Of a stretch of DNA of 64,000 nt, positions 55,479 to 64,000 are shown in pieces. Under the pieces are notes generated by a model. The model was given only the letters and a program-made list of their open reading frames with translations. It was not told the origin of the DNA and ran no database searches. The stretch is from Meiothermus cerbereus DSM 11376 (GTDB lineage Bacteria > Deinococcota > Deinococci > Deinococcales > Thermaceae), in NCBI RefSeq assembly GCF_000620065.1, contig NZ_JHVI01000008.1:62001-126000 (forward strand), written 5' to 3'. Numbering within the stretch: the first letter of the stretch is position 1; each line of letters opens with the position of its first letter. The translations under genes were made by a program, and so were the position numbers.

Positions 55479-56054
55479 ATGGCCAGAACCAAGGCAGCCA
55501 CCCTGGAGGAACTCAAAAAAGAGCCGGGTAAGGCCGAGCTGGTGGACGGGGAGATTGTGCGTATGCCTCCGACTGGATTTTTACCTGGATATGCTGCGAT
55601 GCGCATTTTGTTTAGCTTGCACGAGTACGCCCAAACCCAAAAAAATGGTTATGCCGTAGGCGATAACGTGGGTTTTGTGGTAGACCTACCCCGGCGCAAA
55701 AGCTTTAGTCCGGATGCAGCCTATTATGTGGGCCCCCACTCCGGTATGAAGTTTCTGGAAGGGGCTCCGGTATTTGCGGTAGAGGTGCGCAGTGAAGGGG
55801 ATTATGGTCCAAAGGCCGAGCAAGCCCTGGCAAAGAAGCGGGCCGACTACTTTGCCGCCGGAACGCTGGTGGTCTGGGATGTAGATATGCTGGCGGCAGA
55901 TGTGGTGCGGGTCTACCGGGCAGAAGACCCCAGCCACCCCACCCTGTACCGCAGGGGGCAGCTGGCCGAAGCCGAGCCGGCCCTGCCCGGCTGGCGGATG
56001 CCGGTAGAGGATTTGTTTCCCTACTTTGTGCAGGGCTCTGACGGCTCGAGTTGA
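55479..56054 (+). CDS. Uma2-family putative endonuclease
   Basis: A 191-residue protein of the Uma2/DUF820 family, a PD-(D/E)xK-fold group greatly expanded in some phyla and of unknown biological role. Landmarks are ELVDGEIVRMPPTG near the N-terminus, the Asp in SFSPDAAYYVG, and FAVEVRSEGDYG followed by KKRADYFAAGTLVVWDVD. A TACACT -10 box (55467-55472) ends 6 bases before the ATG, so the mRNA should be leaderless. It is divergent from the pyr operon. Confidence 0.85.
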   Translation: MARTKAATLEELKKEPGKAELVDGEIVRMPPTGFLPGYAAMRILFSLHEYAQTQKNGYAVGDNVGFVVDLPRRKSFSPDAAYYVGPHSGMKFLEGAPVFAVEVRSEGDYGPKAEQALAKKRADYFAAGTLVVWDVDMLAADVVRVYRAEDPSHPTLYRRGQLAEAEPALPGWRMPVEDLFPYFVQGSDGSS

Positions 56055-56153
56055 ATAGTACCTCCCACACATAGCCGGGGAAGTGTGCCCTGGCTCCTAA
56101 AAGCATCGGGTACACTTAATCTCTGGGAGCCATTAGGCTTCGCCGGGGTTGCT

Positions 56154-57257
<1,104 letters not shown>

Positions 57258-57346
57258 ATGCCTACGGTATCGGCCTGCCGCAAGCAACTGCCTTTACCGG
57301 CCAGGTGAGATTGCGCCTGCTCGAGGTTTTTGGGTATGGTGCTTCC

Positions 57347-58276
57347 ATGCTGCTATTGTTTCTGGCTTTTGTGGGCAGCCTGGCCGTGCTGCTGGTGTCG
57401 GCGCGCTTGTTTACCAGGGCTGCCGAGCGCATTGGGCTGGCTTTGGGCCTGTCCAGCTTTATGGTGGGCGTGATTATCGTGGGGGTGGGCACCTCGTTGC
57501 CGGAGCTCATCACCGGGCTCTTTTCGGTCAGCCAGGGGGTTTCCCAGATCGTCAGCGGCAACGTACTGGGCGCCAACGTCTCTAACCTGCTCCTGATTCT
57601 GGGTGTCAGCACAGTTTTCTCGATATTGCGCCCGGTATACCTAGGCGAGGCCTATATCGCCATTGACCTGCACTTTCTGGTGGGCTCAGCCTTTGTGCTG
57701 GGGGTGGTGATGTTCGATGGGGTGGTGGGCCGTGTGGAGGGGCTTTTTTTGCTGGCTGCCTATGGGGTCTATGTGGCGTATCTGCTCAAGGAGGGCAGCA
57801 GCGGGCAAAGCGGCGGAACCCGCCCCCCTGTCGCCCCACGCGACCTGCTTGTGGTGGCCATGAGTGCGGTAGGCATCTATTTTGGCGCCGAATGGACGGT
57901 GGGTAGCTTGCAGGGGCTTGCGGGCGGGCTGGGTGTGCCGACTGCCATTGTGGCGGTCACGGTCTTGGCCCTGGGTACCACCCTGCCCGAGCTGGTGGTG
58001 AGCATCACCGCGGCCCGGCAGGGCAAAGCCTCTTTGGCGGTGGGGAATATTCTGGGCTCCTGTGTGTTCAATGCGCTGGTGGTGGTGGGTGCGGGAGCCG
58101 TCTACGGTACCGTCCGGGTGCCGCCCGAACTGACCGGGTTTGCCCTGCCCTTTGTGGTGGGGGCCTCGCTTTTGTTTTATTTGCTGGTACAGGATCGGCG
58201 CATCTCAAGTTGGGAGGGGATGCTGTTTTTGGTGATGTATGCGCTGTTTATCCTCAAGGTGAGCGGTCTGGCCTGA
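57347..58276 (+). CDS. Calcium/sodium exchanger family membrane protein (YrbG type)
   Basis: A 309-residue cation:Ca2+ exchanger with about ten membrane segments in two inverted halves. Each half carries an alpha repeat: VGVGTSLPELITG and LGTTLPELVVSITAARQG, with the conserved acidic residues that bind the cations. GNVLGANVSNLLLILG and GNILGSCVFNALVVVG are the paired second motifs. ATG 57347 was chosen because TATGGT (57335-57340) lies 6 bases before it; GTG 57305 is less likely. Ion specificity is not certain. A terminator shared with sdhB follows. Confidence 0.92.
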   Translation: MLLLFLAFVGSLAVLLVSARLFTRAAERIGLALGLSSFMVGVIIVGVGTSLPELITGLFSVSQGVSQIVSGNVLGANVSNLLLILGVSTVFSILRPVYLGEAYIAIDLHFLVGSAFVLGVVMFDGVVGRVEGLFLLAAYGVYVAYLLKEGSSGQSGGTRPPVAPRDLLVVAMSAVGIYFGAEWTVGSLQGLAGGLGVPTAIVAVTVLALGTTLPELVVSITAARQGKASLAVGNILGSCVFNALVVVGAGAVYGTVRVPPELTGFALPFVVGASLLFYLLVQDRRISSWEGMLFLVMYALFILKVSGLA

Positions 58277-58308
58277 TTGAAAGCTGCTAATCCAGCGTCG
58301 CTAAAAAA

Positions 58309-58334
58309 AACACTTGCCAGACATGGCAAGTGTT
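58309..58334. terminator. Bidirectional terminator between the exchanger gene and sdhB
   Basis: AACACTTGCC and GGCAAGTGTT pair perfectly around AGACAT. Eight A lie on the left (a T-run for the minus strand) and TTTG follows on the right, so it serves both convergent units. Confidence 0.88.
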
Positions 58335-58363
58335 TGTGGGGGCTATATTCTGTTCGTTTTATC

Positions 58364-59134
58364 CTAGTCGTCGGCTGCCTGACCGGTAGGCTGAGCCTGC
58401 TTCTTGCTACCGAACAAACGCCGGAAGAAGCCCAGAATTGGGTCGTAGTACTCATCTACAACCCGTTCCTTAAGTGGGATGATGGCGTTGTCGGTAATGT
58501 GGATATGCTCGGGGCAGACTTCGGTGCAGCACTTGGTGATGTTGCAGTAGCCGATGCCGCCTTCGTTTTTAAGCATATCCAGGCGGTTTTCCACATCGAG
58601 GGGATGCATCTCGAGGCTTGCGGTGCGTACCAGTAAGCGAGGCCCGATAAAGCCGGTTTTTTCGTCGTGCTCACGCAGCACGTGGCAGACGTTCTGGCAC
58701 AAGAAACACTCGATGCACTTTCTGAACTCCTGTACCCGATCCACATCCTCCTGGAACATAATCCAGTCGGTGCCAGGGGCTGGGGTGAAGGGCTTGATTT
58801 TTTTGTTGGCCTCGTAGTTCCACTTCACATCGGTGGCCAGGTCGCGGATCACCGGGAAGGTTTTCATAGGCCGTATTGTGACGGGCTTGCTGGTGTCGAT
58901 GGTATCCAGCCGGGTCATGCACATCAAAGTTGGCTTCCCATTGACCTCAGCTCCACACGAGCCGCACTTGCCGGCCTTGCAGTTCCAGCGACAGGCCAGA
59001 TCGGGGGCCTGTTCGGCTTGGATCTGGTGGATGGCATCCAACACCACCATGCCTTCTTGCACCTCGACGGTGTAGTCTTTTAGCTCACCGCCGCTGCGAT
59101 CCCCACGAAAAACTCTGAAGGTGACAGTTGACAT
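58364..59134 (-). CDS. sdhB: Succinate dehydrogenase/fumarate reductase iron-sulfur subunit
   Basis: A 256-residue SdhB/FrdB. The N-terminal ferredoxin domain binds [2Fe-2S] through CRWNCKAGKCGSCG...C; the C-terminal part has CIECFLCQNVC and CNITKCCTEVCPEH for the other clusters. It passes electrons from SdhA to the membrane quinone site. ATG 59134 lies within 4 bases of the sdhA stop; an alternative GTG at 59143 is possible. It is the last gene of sdhC-sdhA-sdhB. Confidence 0.93.
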   Translation of the reverse strand: MSTVTFRVFRGDRSGGELKDYTVEVQEGMVVLDAIHQIQAEQAPDLACRWNCKAGKCGSCGAEVNGKPTLMCMTRLDTIDTSKPVTIRPMKTFPVIRDLATDVKWNYEANKKIKPFTPAPGTDWIMFQEDVDRVQEFRKCIECFLCQNVCHVLREHDEKTGFIGPRLLVRTASLEMHPLDVENRLDMLKNEGGIGYCNITKCCTEVCPEHIHITDNAIIPLKERVVDEYYDPILGFFRRLFGSKKQAQPTGQAADD

Positions 59135-59135
59135 C

Positions 59136-60965
59136 TCAGGCACCTACCTTTTCGCTCAGCTCTTTGAGATCTTTGGCTTCAGCTACTTTGCGCAACTCAT
59201 CAGGCATCTCGGGCAGTGGTTCGGCCACCACTGTAAGGGTTCCATCGCTGCTGCGGCGGATGATGTGGTTGATTCTGGCAAAACTGGGGTCGGGGTCGGG
59301 GTAATCGAGGCGAGCGTGGCCGCCCCGGCTTTCCTTGCGGGCCAGGGCGGCAAGCACCACTGCCTCGGAAATCTCGACCATCAAGCGCATATCCAGGGCG
59401 GTGTGCCAGCCTGGGTTATAGGCCCGACTGCCCGAGACCGAGGTGTTCCAGGCCCGTTTTCTGAGATTGGCCAGAATCTCGAGCTGCGCTTTTAGCTCGC
59501 TTTCTTCGCGCATAATGCCCGCGTTTTTCTGCATAGTGGCGCGAAGCTCCTTCATGAGCGCAAAGGGGTTTTCACCGTGGGGGTTGTTGAAGGGCTCCAG
59601 GGCTTCGGCAATGTAGGCCCGCACCTGGGCTTCGTCCACCTGATAAGGGGCCGTTTGTTTTGCCGCAAACTCGGCTGCGGCCATGCCAGCCCGACGTCCA
59701 AAAACCACCAGGTCGGACAGCGAGTTGCCGCCAAGGCGGTTGGCCCCGTGGAGCCCACCGGCCACCTCACCCGCAGCGTACAGCCCTGGCACATTGGTGG
59801 CCTGGGTATCGGGGTCCACCCGTACCCCGCCCATCACGTAATGGCAGGTTGGGCCTACCTCCATGGGCTCTTTGGTGATGTCCAGGTTGCCCAGTTTCAT
59901 GAACTGGTGGTACATGCTGGGAAGCTTCTTTTTGATGTAGTCGGCAGGGCGGCGGCTGGCGATATCCAGGTAGGCACCGCCGTGGGGGCTTCCCCGCCCT
60001 TCGTTGACTTCCTTTCGAATGGCCCTCGCGACCACATCGCGGGTTAGCAGTTCCGGTGGGCGGCGGGCGCTGCGGTCGCCCTGGAGCCAGCGCTCGGCCT
60101 CTTCCTCGGTCTCGGCGAACTCGCCCTTATAGCGTTCGGGCACGTTGTCGAACATAAAGCGCTTGCCCTCGCTGTTCTTGAGTACGCCGCCCTCACCCCG
60201 CACGCCTTCGGTAACCAGGATACCCATCACGCTGGGAGGCCAAACCATGCCGGTGGGGTGGAACTGGATAAACTCCATGTCGATCAGATCGGCACCCACC
60301 ATACTGGCCAGCGAGAAGCCGTCGCCGGTGCACTCCCAGGAGTTAGAGGTGATCTGGTAGATGCGGCCCAAACCGCCGGTGGCCAGCACCACAGCTTTGG
60401 CCCGGAAAACCAGGAATTCGCCCGTCTGGCGGTTGAAACCCAGGGCCCCTACCACCCGGCCCGCATCGGTCAGGAGGCGGTAGATGGTGGTTTCCATGTG
60501 GGCATGGATGCCCATCTTTACGGCATGGTCCTGCAGGGTGCGGATGAGCTCGAGGCCGGTGCGGTCGCCCACGTGGGCCAGGCGGGGGTAGGAGTGCCCC
60601 CCAAAGTTGCGCTGATTGATTCTGCCATCGGGGGTACGGTCGAAGACGGCGCCCCACTGCTCGAGCTCGCGCACCCGGTCGGGGGCTTCCTTGGTGTAGT
60701 TCTCCACCATCTTCCAGTTGTTGAGCATCCCGCCGCCCTTGAGGGTGTCGCGGAAGTGTACCTTCCAGTTGTCCTCGGGACGCACATTGCCCATTGCGGC
60801 GGCCATACCGCCTTCGGCCATTACGGTGTGGGCTTTGCCCAGCAGGCTCTTGGTGACCACCCCCACCCTGGCTCCTTGCTCGATGGCTGCGATGGCAGCC
60901 CGTAGGCCGGCGCCACCCGCGCCAATTACCAGTACGTCGTAGTCATGTATTGTGTAGGATTCCAT
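59136..60965 (-). CDS. sdhA: Succinate dehydrogenase/fumarate reductase flavoprotein subunit
   Basis: A 609-residue flavoprotein. The N-terminal dinucleotide fold VLVIGAGGAGLRAAIAA, the FAD-attachment region SLLGKAHTVMAEGG (histidine for the covalent flavin), the HPTG active-site segment (FIQFHPTGMVWP) and the catalytic Arg in GEGGVLKNSEGKRFM are present. It oxidises succinate to fumarate, or the reverse. ATG 60965 has GAGGAG upstream; the longer frame would run through the sdhC gene. It starts 11 bases after the sdhC stop. Confidence 0.95.
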   Translation of the reverse strand: MESYTIHDYDVLVIGAGGAGLRAAIAAIEQGARVGVVTKSLLGKAHTVMAEGGMAAAMGNVRPEDNWKVHFRDTLKGGGMLNNWKMVENYTKEAPDRVRELEQWGAVFDRTPDGRINQRNFGGHSYPRLAHVGDRTGLELIRTLQDHAVKMGIHAHMETTIYRLLTDAGRVVGALGFNRQTGEFLVFRAKAVVLATGGLGRIYQITSNSWECTGDGFSLASMVGADLIDMEFIQFHPTGMVWPPSVMGILVTEGVRGEGGVLKNSEGKRFMFDNVPERYKGEFAETEEEAERWLQGDRSARRPPELLTRDVVARAIRKEVNEGRGSPHGGAYLDIASRRPADYIKKKLPSMYHQFMKLGNLDITKEPMEVGPTCHYVMGGVRVDPDTQATNVPGLYAAGEVAGGLHGANRLGGNSLSDLVVFGRRAGMAAAEFAAKQTAPYQVDEAQVRAYIAEALEPFNNPHGENPFALMKELRATMQKNAGIMREESELKAQLEILANLRKRAWNTSVSGSRAYNPGWHTALDMRLMVEISEAVVLAALARKESRGGHARLDYPDPDPSFARINHIIRRSSDGTLTVVAEPLPEMPDELRKVAEAKDLKELSEKVGA

Positions 60966-60976
60966 AATCGGCTCCT

Positions 60977-61729
60977 CTAGAACAGGCGAATGTCGGTGAT
61001 GGTGCCCATTGAGCACAGGCGGATGTAGACGTCGGTGAACCACACCGAGAGCATGCTGGTTACACCCCAGAAGCCATGGCTCTCGTTGATGCGGGTGATG
61101 CGCTGCCACAGCGTGTAACGGGTTTTGTGCTTGGACATGCAGTTGAGGCAGCCGCCAGCCAGGTGCCGCCAGGCATGGCAGGAGAAGGTGTAGTAAGACA
61201 GCAAAATCACGTTGCCCAGCATGACTAGACTGCCAACACCTACCCCAAAGCCATCCTCAAAGAAAAAGGCCCGGATGGCGTCGTACCACAAGAAGGCCAC
61301 CACCGGCACCGAGAGATACCAGAAGTAGCGGTGCAGGTTGTTGAGCACAAAGGGGAAAGCCCGTTCGCCTTTGTATGCTTTGCGCAGCTCGGGTACGGCG
61401 CAAGCTGGAGGATCCCAGAAGAAGGCCCGGTAGTAGGCTTTGCGGTAGTAGTAGCAAGTGGCGCGGAAGCCCAGGGGGATCCACAGTACCAGGAAGGCCG
61501 GCGAGATGGCCATCCAGTCCAGGTCTTTGGCGTGAACTCCGGGAATGGGTATGGAGTAGAACGGCGATAGGTAGGGCCCGAACTCATAGTGCTGACGGTT
61601 CAAGGCCACCCAAAAAGCGTATACCCCAAACAAGCCCAGGCTCAGCACCGTGAAAAGGGGCTCGATCCACCAGGCGTCCTGCCGATCGTATTGCCGAGAT
61701 TCTGTACCTGAAACAGGTTTCGTGCTCAT
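60977..61729 (-). CDS. sdhC: Succinate dehydrogenase membrane-anchor subunit, single-subunit type
   Basis: A 250-residue membrane protein with about five hydrophobic segments (WIEPLFTVLSLGLFGVYAFW, FLVLWIPLGFRATCYY, YFWYLSVPVVAFLW, LVMLGNVILLSYYTF, MLSVWFTDVYIRL). The block FRATCYYYRKAYYRAFFWDPPACAV resembles, from memory, anchors of actinobacterial Sdh1-type complexes. Several His lie in or near membrane segments (FSCHAWRHLAGG), possible haem ligands. ATG 61729 fits best; GGGGAA precedes it. There is no separate sdhD, so this one protein would hold the quinone site. Confidence 0.85.
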   Translation of the reverse strand: MSTKPVSGTESRQYDRQDAWWIEPLFTVLSLGLFGVYAFWVALNRQHYEFGPYLSPFYSIPIPGVHAKDLDWMAISPAFLVLWIPLGFRATCYYYRKAYYRAFFWDPPACAVPELRKAYKGERAFPFVLNNLHRYFWYLSVPVVAFLWYDAIRAFFFEDGFGVGVGSLVMLGNVILLSYYTFSCHAWRHLAGGCLNCMSKHKTRYTLWQRITRINESHGFWGVTSMLSVWFTDVYIRLCSMGTITDIRLF

Positions 61730-61923
61730 TTCCCCTAAACTATACTTGTTTGTGTGCAAGTGTGGAAACCTCGACAGGCCACATTGACCCTGGAACAGCA
61801 CTGGTGTAATTAATAACATTTATTCCAATCTATACAGGGCCAACCTGCCCGGTAGCCTGTTGGAGGCAGGGTTTGTGGCCCAACGATTGACACACCGGGC
61901 CTTCGACCCCATAATTGTTGGCT

Positions 61924-61953
61924 GTTAAGACGACCCTTGGGTGGCCGTCTAAC
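61924..61953 (+). promoter_or_regulatory. Stem-loop upstream of the AdoMet decarboxylase gene
   Basis: GTTAAGACGACC and GGCCGTCTAAC form an 11-bp stem with one bulge and one mismatch around CTTGGGT, 71 bases before the TTG start. The 294-base gap 61730-62023 holds no gene. The hairpin could be an operator or part of a regulatory leader. Confidence 0.4.
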
Positions 61954-62023
61954 AAAGAGCTGCGGACAAGGCAAAAGGCAGGGCCTGCTGCTTGAAAGCC
62001 GCAAGCTTCTGGAGGATACGAGG

Positions 62024-62464
62024 TTGGAACTGTTCGGTTTTGGCCCGCACCTGATGATTGACGGCTACCACGCAAACGCTGAGAAACTCGCCGACTTTGA
62101 GCTTATTCGGCAGGTGCTGGATCAGCTTCCTGAAGAGATGGAGATGACCAAGGTGCTGCCGCCGGTGGTGCAGCGGTACCCGGCTTTGCCAGGCCACGCG
62201 GAAGGAATTACCGGGGTGGTGATTATCGCCGAAAGCCACATCGCTATACACACCTTCCCCAGCGAGCGCTTCATAAGCGTAGACATCTTTTCCTGCAAGG
62301 AATTTGACCTTGGGAAGGCCCTCAAGCGCGTGGTGGAGCACTTCGAGATTGGCCGCTACGAGACCTACCTCATCAACCGGGGCAAGGAATATCCCAAGGA
62401 TATCGAGCTGGCCCGGCGAATTGCAGCAGGGGAGCGGGAGTACGTCGAAGCCCGTATTGGATAG
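62024..62464 (+). CDS. speD: S-adenosylmethionine decarboxylase proenzyme
   Basis: A 146-residue prokaryotic class 1B AdoMet decarboxylase, which supplies aminopropyl groups for polyamines; long polyamines matter for Thermus-group growth at high temperature. The self-cleavage site is Glu70-Ser71 in IIAESHIAIHTFP, Ser71 becoming the pyruvoyl group. The family start MELFGFGPHLMIDGY indicates the TTG codon at 62024, with GGAGG 8 bases upstream. A strong terminator follows. No spermidine synthase is adjacent. Confidence 0.93.
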   Translation: MELFGFGPHLMIDGYHANAEKLADFELIRQVLDQLPEEMEMTKVLPPVVQRYPALPGHAEGITGVVIIAESHIAIHTFPSERFISVDIFSCKEFDLGKALKRVVEHFEIGRYETYLINRGKEYPKDIELARRIAAGEREYVEARIG

Positions 62465-62493
62465 CTGCAGATTTCCAGAGTGGGTAAGCTAAG

Positions 62494-62518
62494 GCCGGGA
62501 GGATTCCCGGCTTTTTTT
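62494..62518 (+). terminator. Terminator of the AdoMet decarboxylase gene
   Basis: GCCGGGA and TCCCGGC pair around GGAT, followed by seven T. Confidence 0.9.
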
Positions 62519-62554
62519 GGGCATATGGGAACAGTTATTTTGCTGGTTGGGGCG

Positions 62555-63352
62555 CTACCCCGGCCAACCCAGCCGCGCCGAGACCGCATCGGCAGCCTGA
62601 CGAACCCGTGCGCCAAGCTCGGGCAGCCGTTCGTCGGGAACCCGTGTCGCAGGGGCCGAAAGCGACATGGAGGCCACTACCTTGCCCCGGTTGTCGTGGA
62701 TGGGGGCCGCGATGCAGCGCACCCCATCCTCCCGCTCTTCGTCATCCAGCACGTACCGACGCTGGCGGGCTTCTTGCAGGGTTCGCAAGAAACCATCCAG
62801 GGTGGTGATGGTCTTGGCGGTGTAGGGTTTGAAAGGCCCTGTACCTACAATTCGGCGCACCTCCGACTCGCTGTGCTCCAGCAATAGGGCTTTGCCAACT
62901 CCGGTGCAGTAGATGGGCGCCCGGGCTCCGATGCGGGTAAACATGCGGATGAGCTGCCGCCCCTCCACCTGGGCGATGTAGATTACCTCGTTGCCGTCCA
63001 GCACGGCCAGGTTGACGGTTTCGTTGAGCTCGTCTACCAGCTTTTCCATCTCCGGGGTAGCAGCCTCGATCAGCCCCCCCCGCGTAAGAAAGGCTGAACC
63101 CACCTGATAGGCCCTGAGCCCCACCTTCCAGAGGCCTTTGGTTTCGTCCCAGTCGGTAAAACCCCGTCGGCGAAGGGTTTCCAGGAGTCGGTAGGCGGTA
63201 CTGGGCGAGAGGTCGGTTTTGCGGGCCAGTTCCGAGAGGGAGAGGGATTCGGCTTCAGATAGCACCTCCAGCAGGTGCAGGCCGCGCTCGAGGGTCCGCA
63301 CCTCACCCACCTCGGCAGAACGGCTGCGCCCTGGGCGACGTTTGGTGTCCAT
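62555..63352 (-). CDS. IclR-family transcriptional regulator
   Basis: A 265-residue IclR-type regulator. The N-terminal winged helix (TLERGLHLLEVLSEAESLSLSELARKTDLSPSTAYRLLETLRRRG) is followed by the effector-binding GAF-like domain (IYIAQVEG...IYCTGVGKALLLE...RCIAAPIHDNRGKVVASMSLSAP). The divergent neighbour is malate synthase, as expected for a glyoxylate-bypass regulator, and a palindrome overlaps that gene's promoter. The effector could be glyoxylate or pyruvate by analogy with E. coli IclR; inference only. Confidence 0.93.
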   Translation of the reverse strand: MDTKRRPGRSRSAEVGEVRTLERGLHLLEVLSEAESLSLSELARKTDLSPSTAYRLLETLRRRGFTDWDETKGLWKVGLRAYQVGSAFLTRGGLIEAATPEMEKLVDELNETVNLAVLDGNEVIYIAQVEGRQLIRMFTRIGARAPIYCTGVGKALLLEHSESEVRRIVGTGPFKPYTAKTITTLDGFLRTLQEARQRRYVLDDEEREDGVRCIAAPIHDNRGKVVASMSLSAPATRVPDERLPELGARVRQAADAVSARLGWPG

Positions 63353-63391
63353 GGCTTTAGCATAGGGGGCCTCGAGTATTTTTTCAACAAA

Positions 63392-63423
63392 TGGAAAACA
63401 ATCTCATAGATTGACAAATCTAT
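63392..63423 (+). promoter_or_regulatory. Candidate IclR-type operator between iclR-like gene and aceB
   Basis: ATAGATT, GACA, AATCTAT (63406-63423) is a perfect interrupted palindrome covering the aceB -35 box. Directly before it TGGAAAACAATCTCA (63392-63406) matches the E. coli IclR box TGGAAATNATTTCCA at 10 of 14 defined positions. Confidence 0.55.
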
Positions 63424-63440
63424 TTTGCGGGGGCTAGGCT
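63411..63440 (+). promoter_or_regulatory. aceB promoter
   Basis: Perfect -35 TTGACA (63411-63416), an 18-base spacer and TAGGCT (63435-63440). The -35 lies inside the palindrome, so a bound regulator would block polymerase. Confidence 0.65.
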
Positions 63441-63496
63441 TTGTCCTGGTAGTGGGGCCAGCAGCCTGGGCCCCAGCCATCCCACAGGAGACTGCT

Positions 63497-64000
63497 ATGA
63501 GCGAGATGCCCAAAGGCGTGCAGATAACTGGCCCCAAATTACCCGCTTCCGCTACGGTGCTCACCCCTGAGGCCCTGGCTTTTCTGGCTGGCTTGCAGCG
63601 CGAATTTAACGCCGTGCGCAAGGGCTTGTTGCAGCGTCGGGCGGAGGTGGCCCAGCGTATCCAGGCTGGCGAAAAGCCCGATTTTCTGGAGCACACACAG
63701 TTTGTCCGCCAGGGCGACTGGAAGGTGGCCCCAGCTCCGCCTGACCTCAACGACCGCCGGGTCGAGATTACCGGCCCTACCGAGCGCAAAATGATGATCA
63801 ACGCCCTCAACTCCGGGGCCAGGGTCTTCATGGCCGACTGCGAAGATTCCCTGTCGCCTACCTGGGAGAACGTGGTGCAGGGCCAGCAAAACCTGATGGA
63901 CGCGGTGCGCCGTACCATTAGCCTGAGCACCCCCGAGAAGGAGTACAGGCTGGGCGAGAAGATCGCCACGCTGGTGGTGCGCCCTCGAGGCTGGCACCTT
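63497..64000 (+). CDS. aceB: Malate synthase A, N-terminal part (runs off the window)
   Basis: 168 residues are visible. The frame starts at ATG 63497 with AGGAG 6 bases upstream and is open to the window end. [34 protein letters not shown] and ITGPTERKM (seen as adjoining blocks) are hallmarks of malate synthase A, which condenses glyoxylate and acetyl-CoA into malate. The catalytic Arg, Glu and Asp residues lie further on. The promoter carries a candidate IclR operator. Isocitrate lyase is not in view. Confidence 0.93.
   Translation, partial: MSEMPKGVQITGPKLPASATVLTPEALAFLAGLQREFNAVRKGLLQRRAEVAQRIQAGEKPDFLEHTQFVRQGDWKVAPAPPDLNDRRVEITGPTERKMMINALNSGARVFMADCEDSLSPTWENVVQGQQNLMDAVRRTISLSTPEKEYRLGEKIATLVVRPRGWHL

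Noticed and set aside
60966-61109. 48-codon N-terminal extension of SdhA
   Set aside because: It lies within the sdhC coding region and is His/Pro-rich; ATG 60965 has a GAGGAG site and leads straight into the FAD fold.

Overview
The window looks like chromosomal DNA of a thermophilic Deinococcota bacterium of the Thermaceae, most likely Meiothermus. This is inferred from the high GC content, the very frequent Leu-Glu codon pair CTCGAG, many start codons placed only 5-8 bases after a TANNNT -10 box (leaderless transcripts), a cinA-thpR-recA cluster followed by RNase Y, and a Thermus-type pyr leader. The species cannot be fixed from sequence alone.

Layout. 1-12.4 kb is ordinary core genome: an exported carboxylesterase, a GlcE-like flavoprotein and a hydrolase; a Fur-family regulator; a divergent HemC homologue; a UbiD decarboxylase; YraN; a PASTA membrane protein; a methyltransferase and a PfkB kinase. 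At 12.58 kb lies tRNA-Trp. Its 3' end is the left attachment site of a 9.76-kb integrated element (12610-22410) bounded by exact 45-bp direct repeats. The element carries a tyrosine integrase, a serine recombinase, a type I restriction-modification operon (R-S-M), an AlpA/Xis-like DNA-binding protein, a protein I read as an HUH-type replication initiator, a set of short repeats that could be its origin, and an unknown gene at the right end. The tRNA's presumed original terminator now lies beyond the right end.

22.4-35.6 kb returns to core genes: rarA, a class V aminotransferase with a strongly structured 5' leader, dnaJ, a REP-associated transposase whose coding region contains a pair of REP-like palindromes, mmsA, rny, recA, thpR, cinA and ygfZ. 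35.6-50.9 kb is a single-direction block of five exported proteins rich in DUF11/SdrD-B type repeats, one with a C-terminal outer-membrane beta-barrel. It begins after a leader with an intrinsic terminator placed directly against the first ribosome binding site, and an orphan OmpR-type response regulator lies just upstream.

52.4-64 kb holds the pyrR-pyrB-pyrC operon with a PyrR-binding loop and a leader peptide, a Uma2-family protein, mnmA, a cation/Ca exchanger, the sdhC-sdhA-sdhB operon, an S-adenosylmethionine decarboxylase, and a divergent IclR-type regulator/malate synthase pair.

Most interesting points: the tRNA-Trp element combining integrase, HUH initiator and type I RM; the 15-kb surface-protein operon with an attenuator-like leader; the transposase gene that has REP-like palindromes in frame; and the aminotransferase leader RNA. 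All functional statements rest on motif reading by eye; no database search was run.
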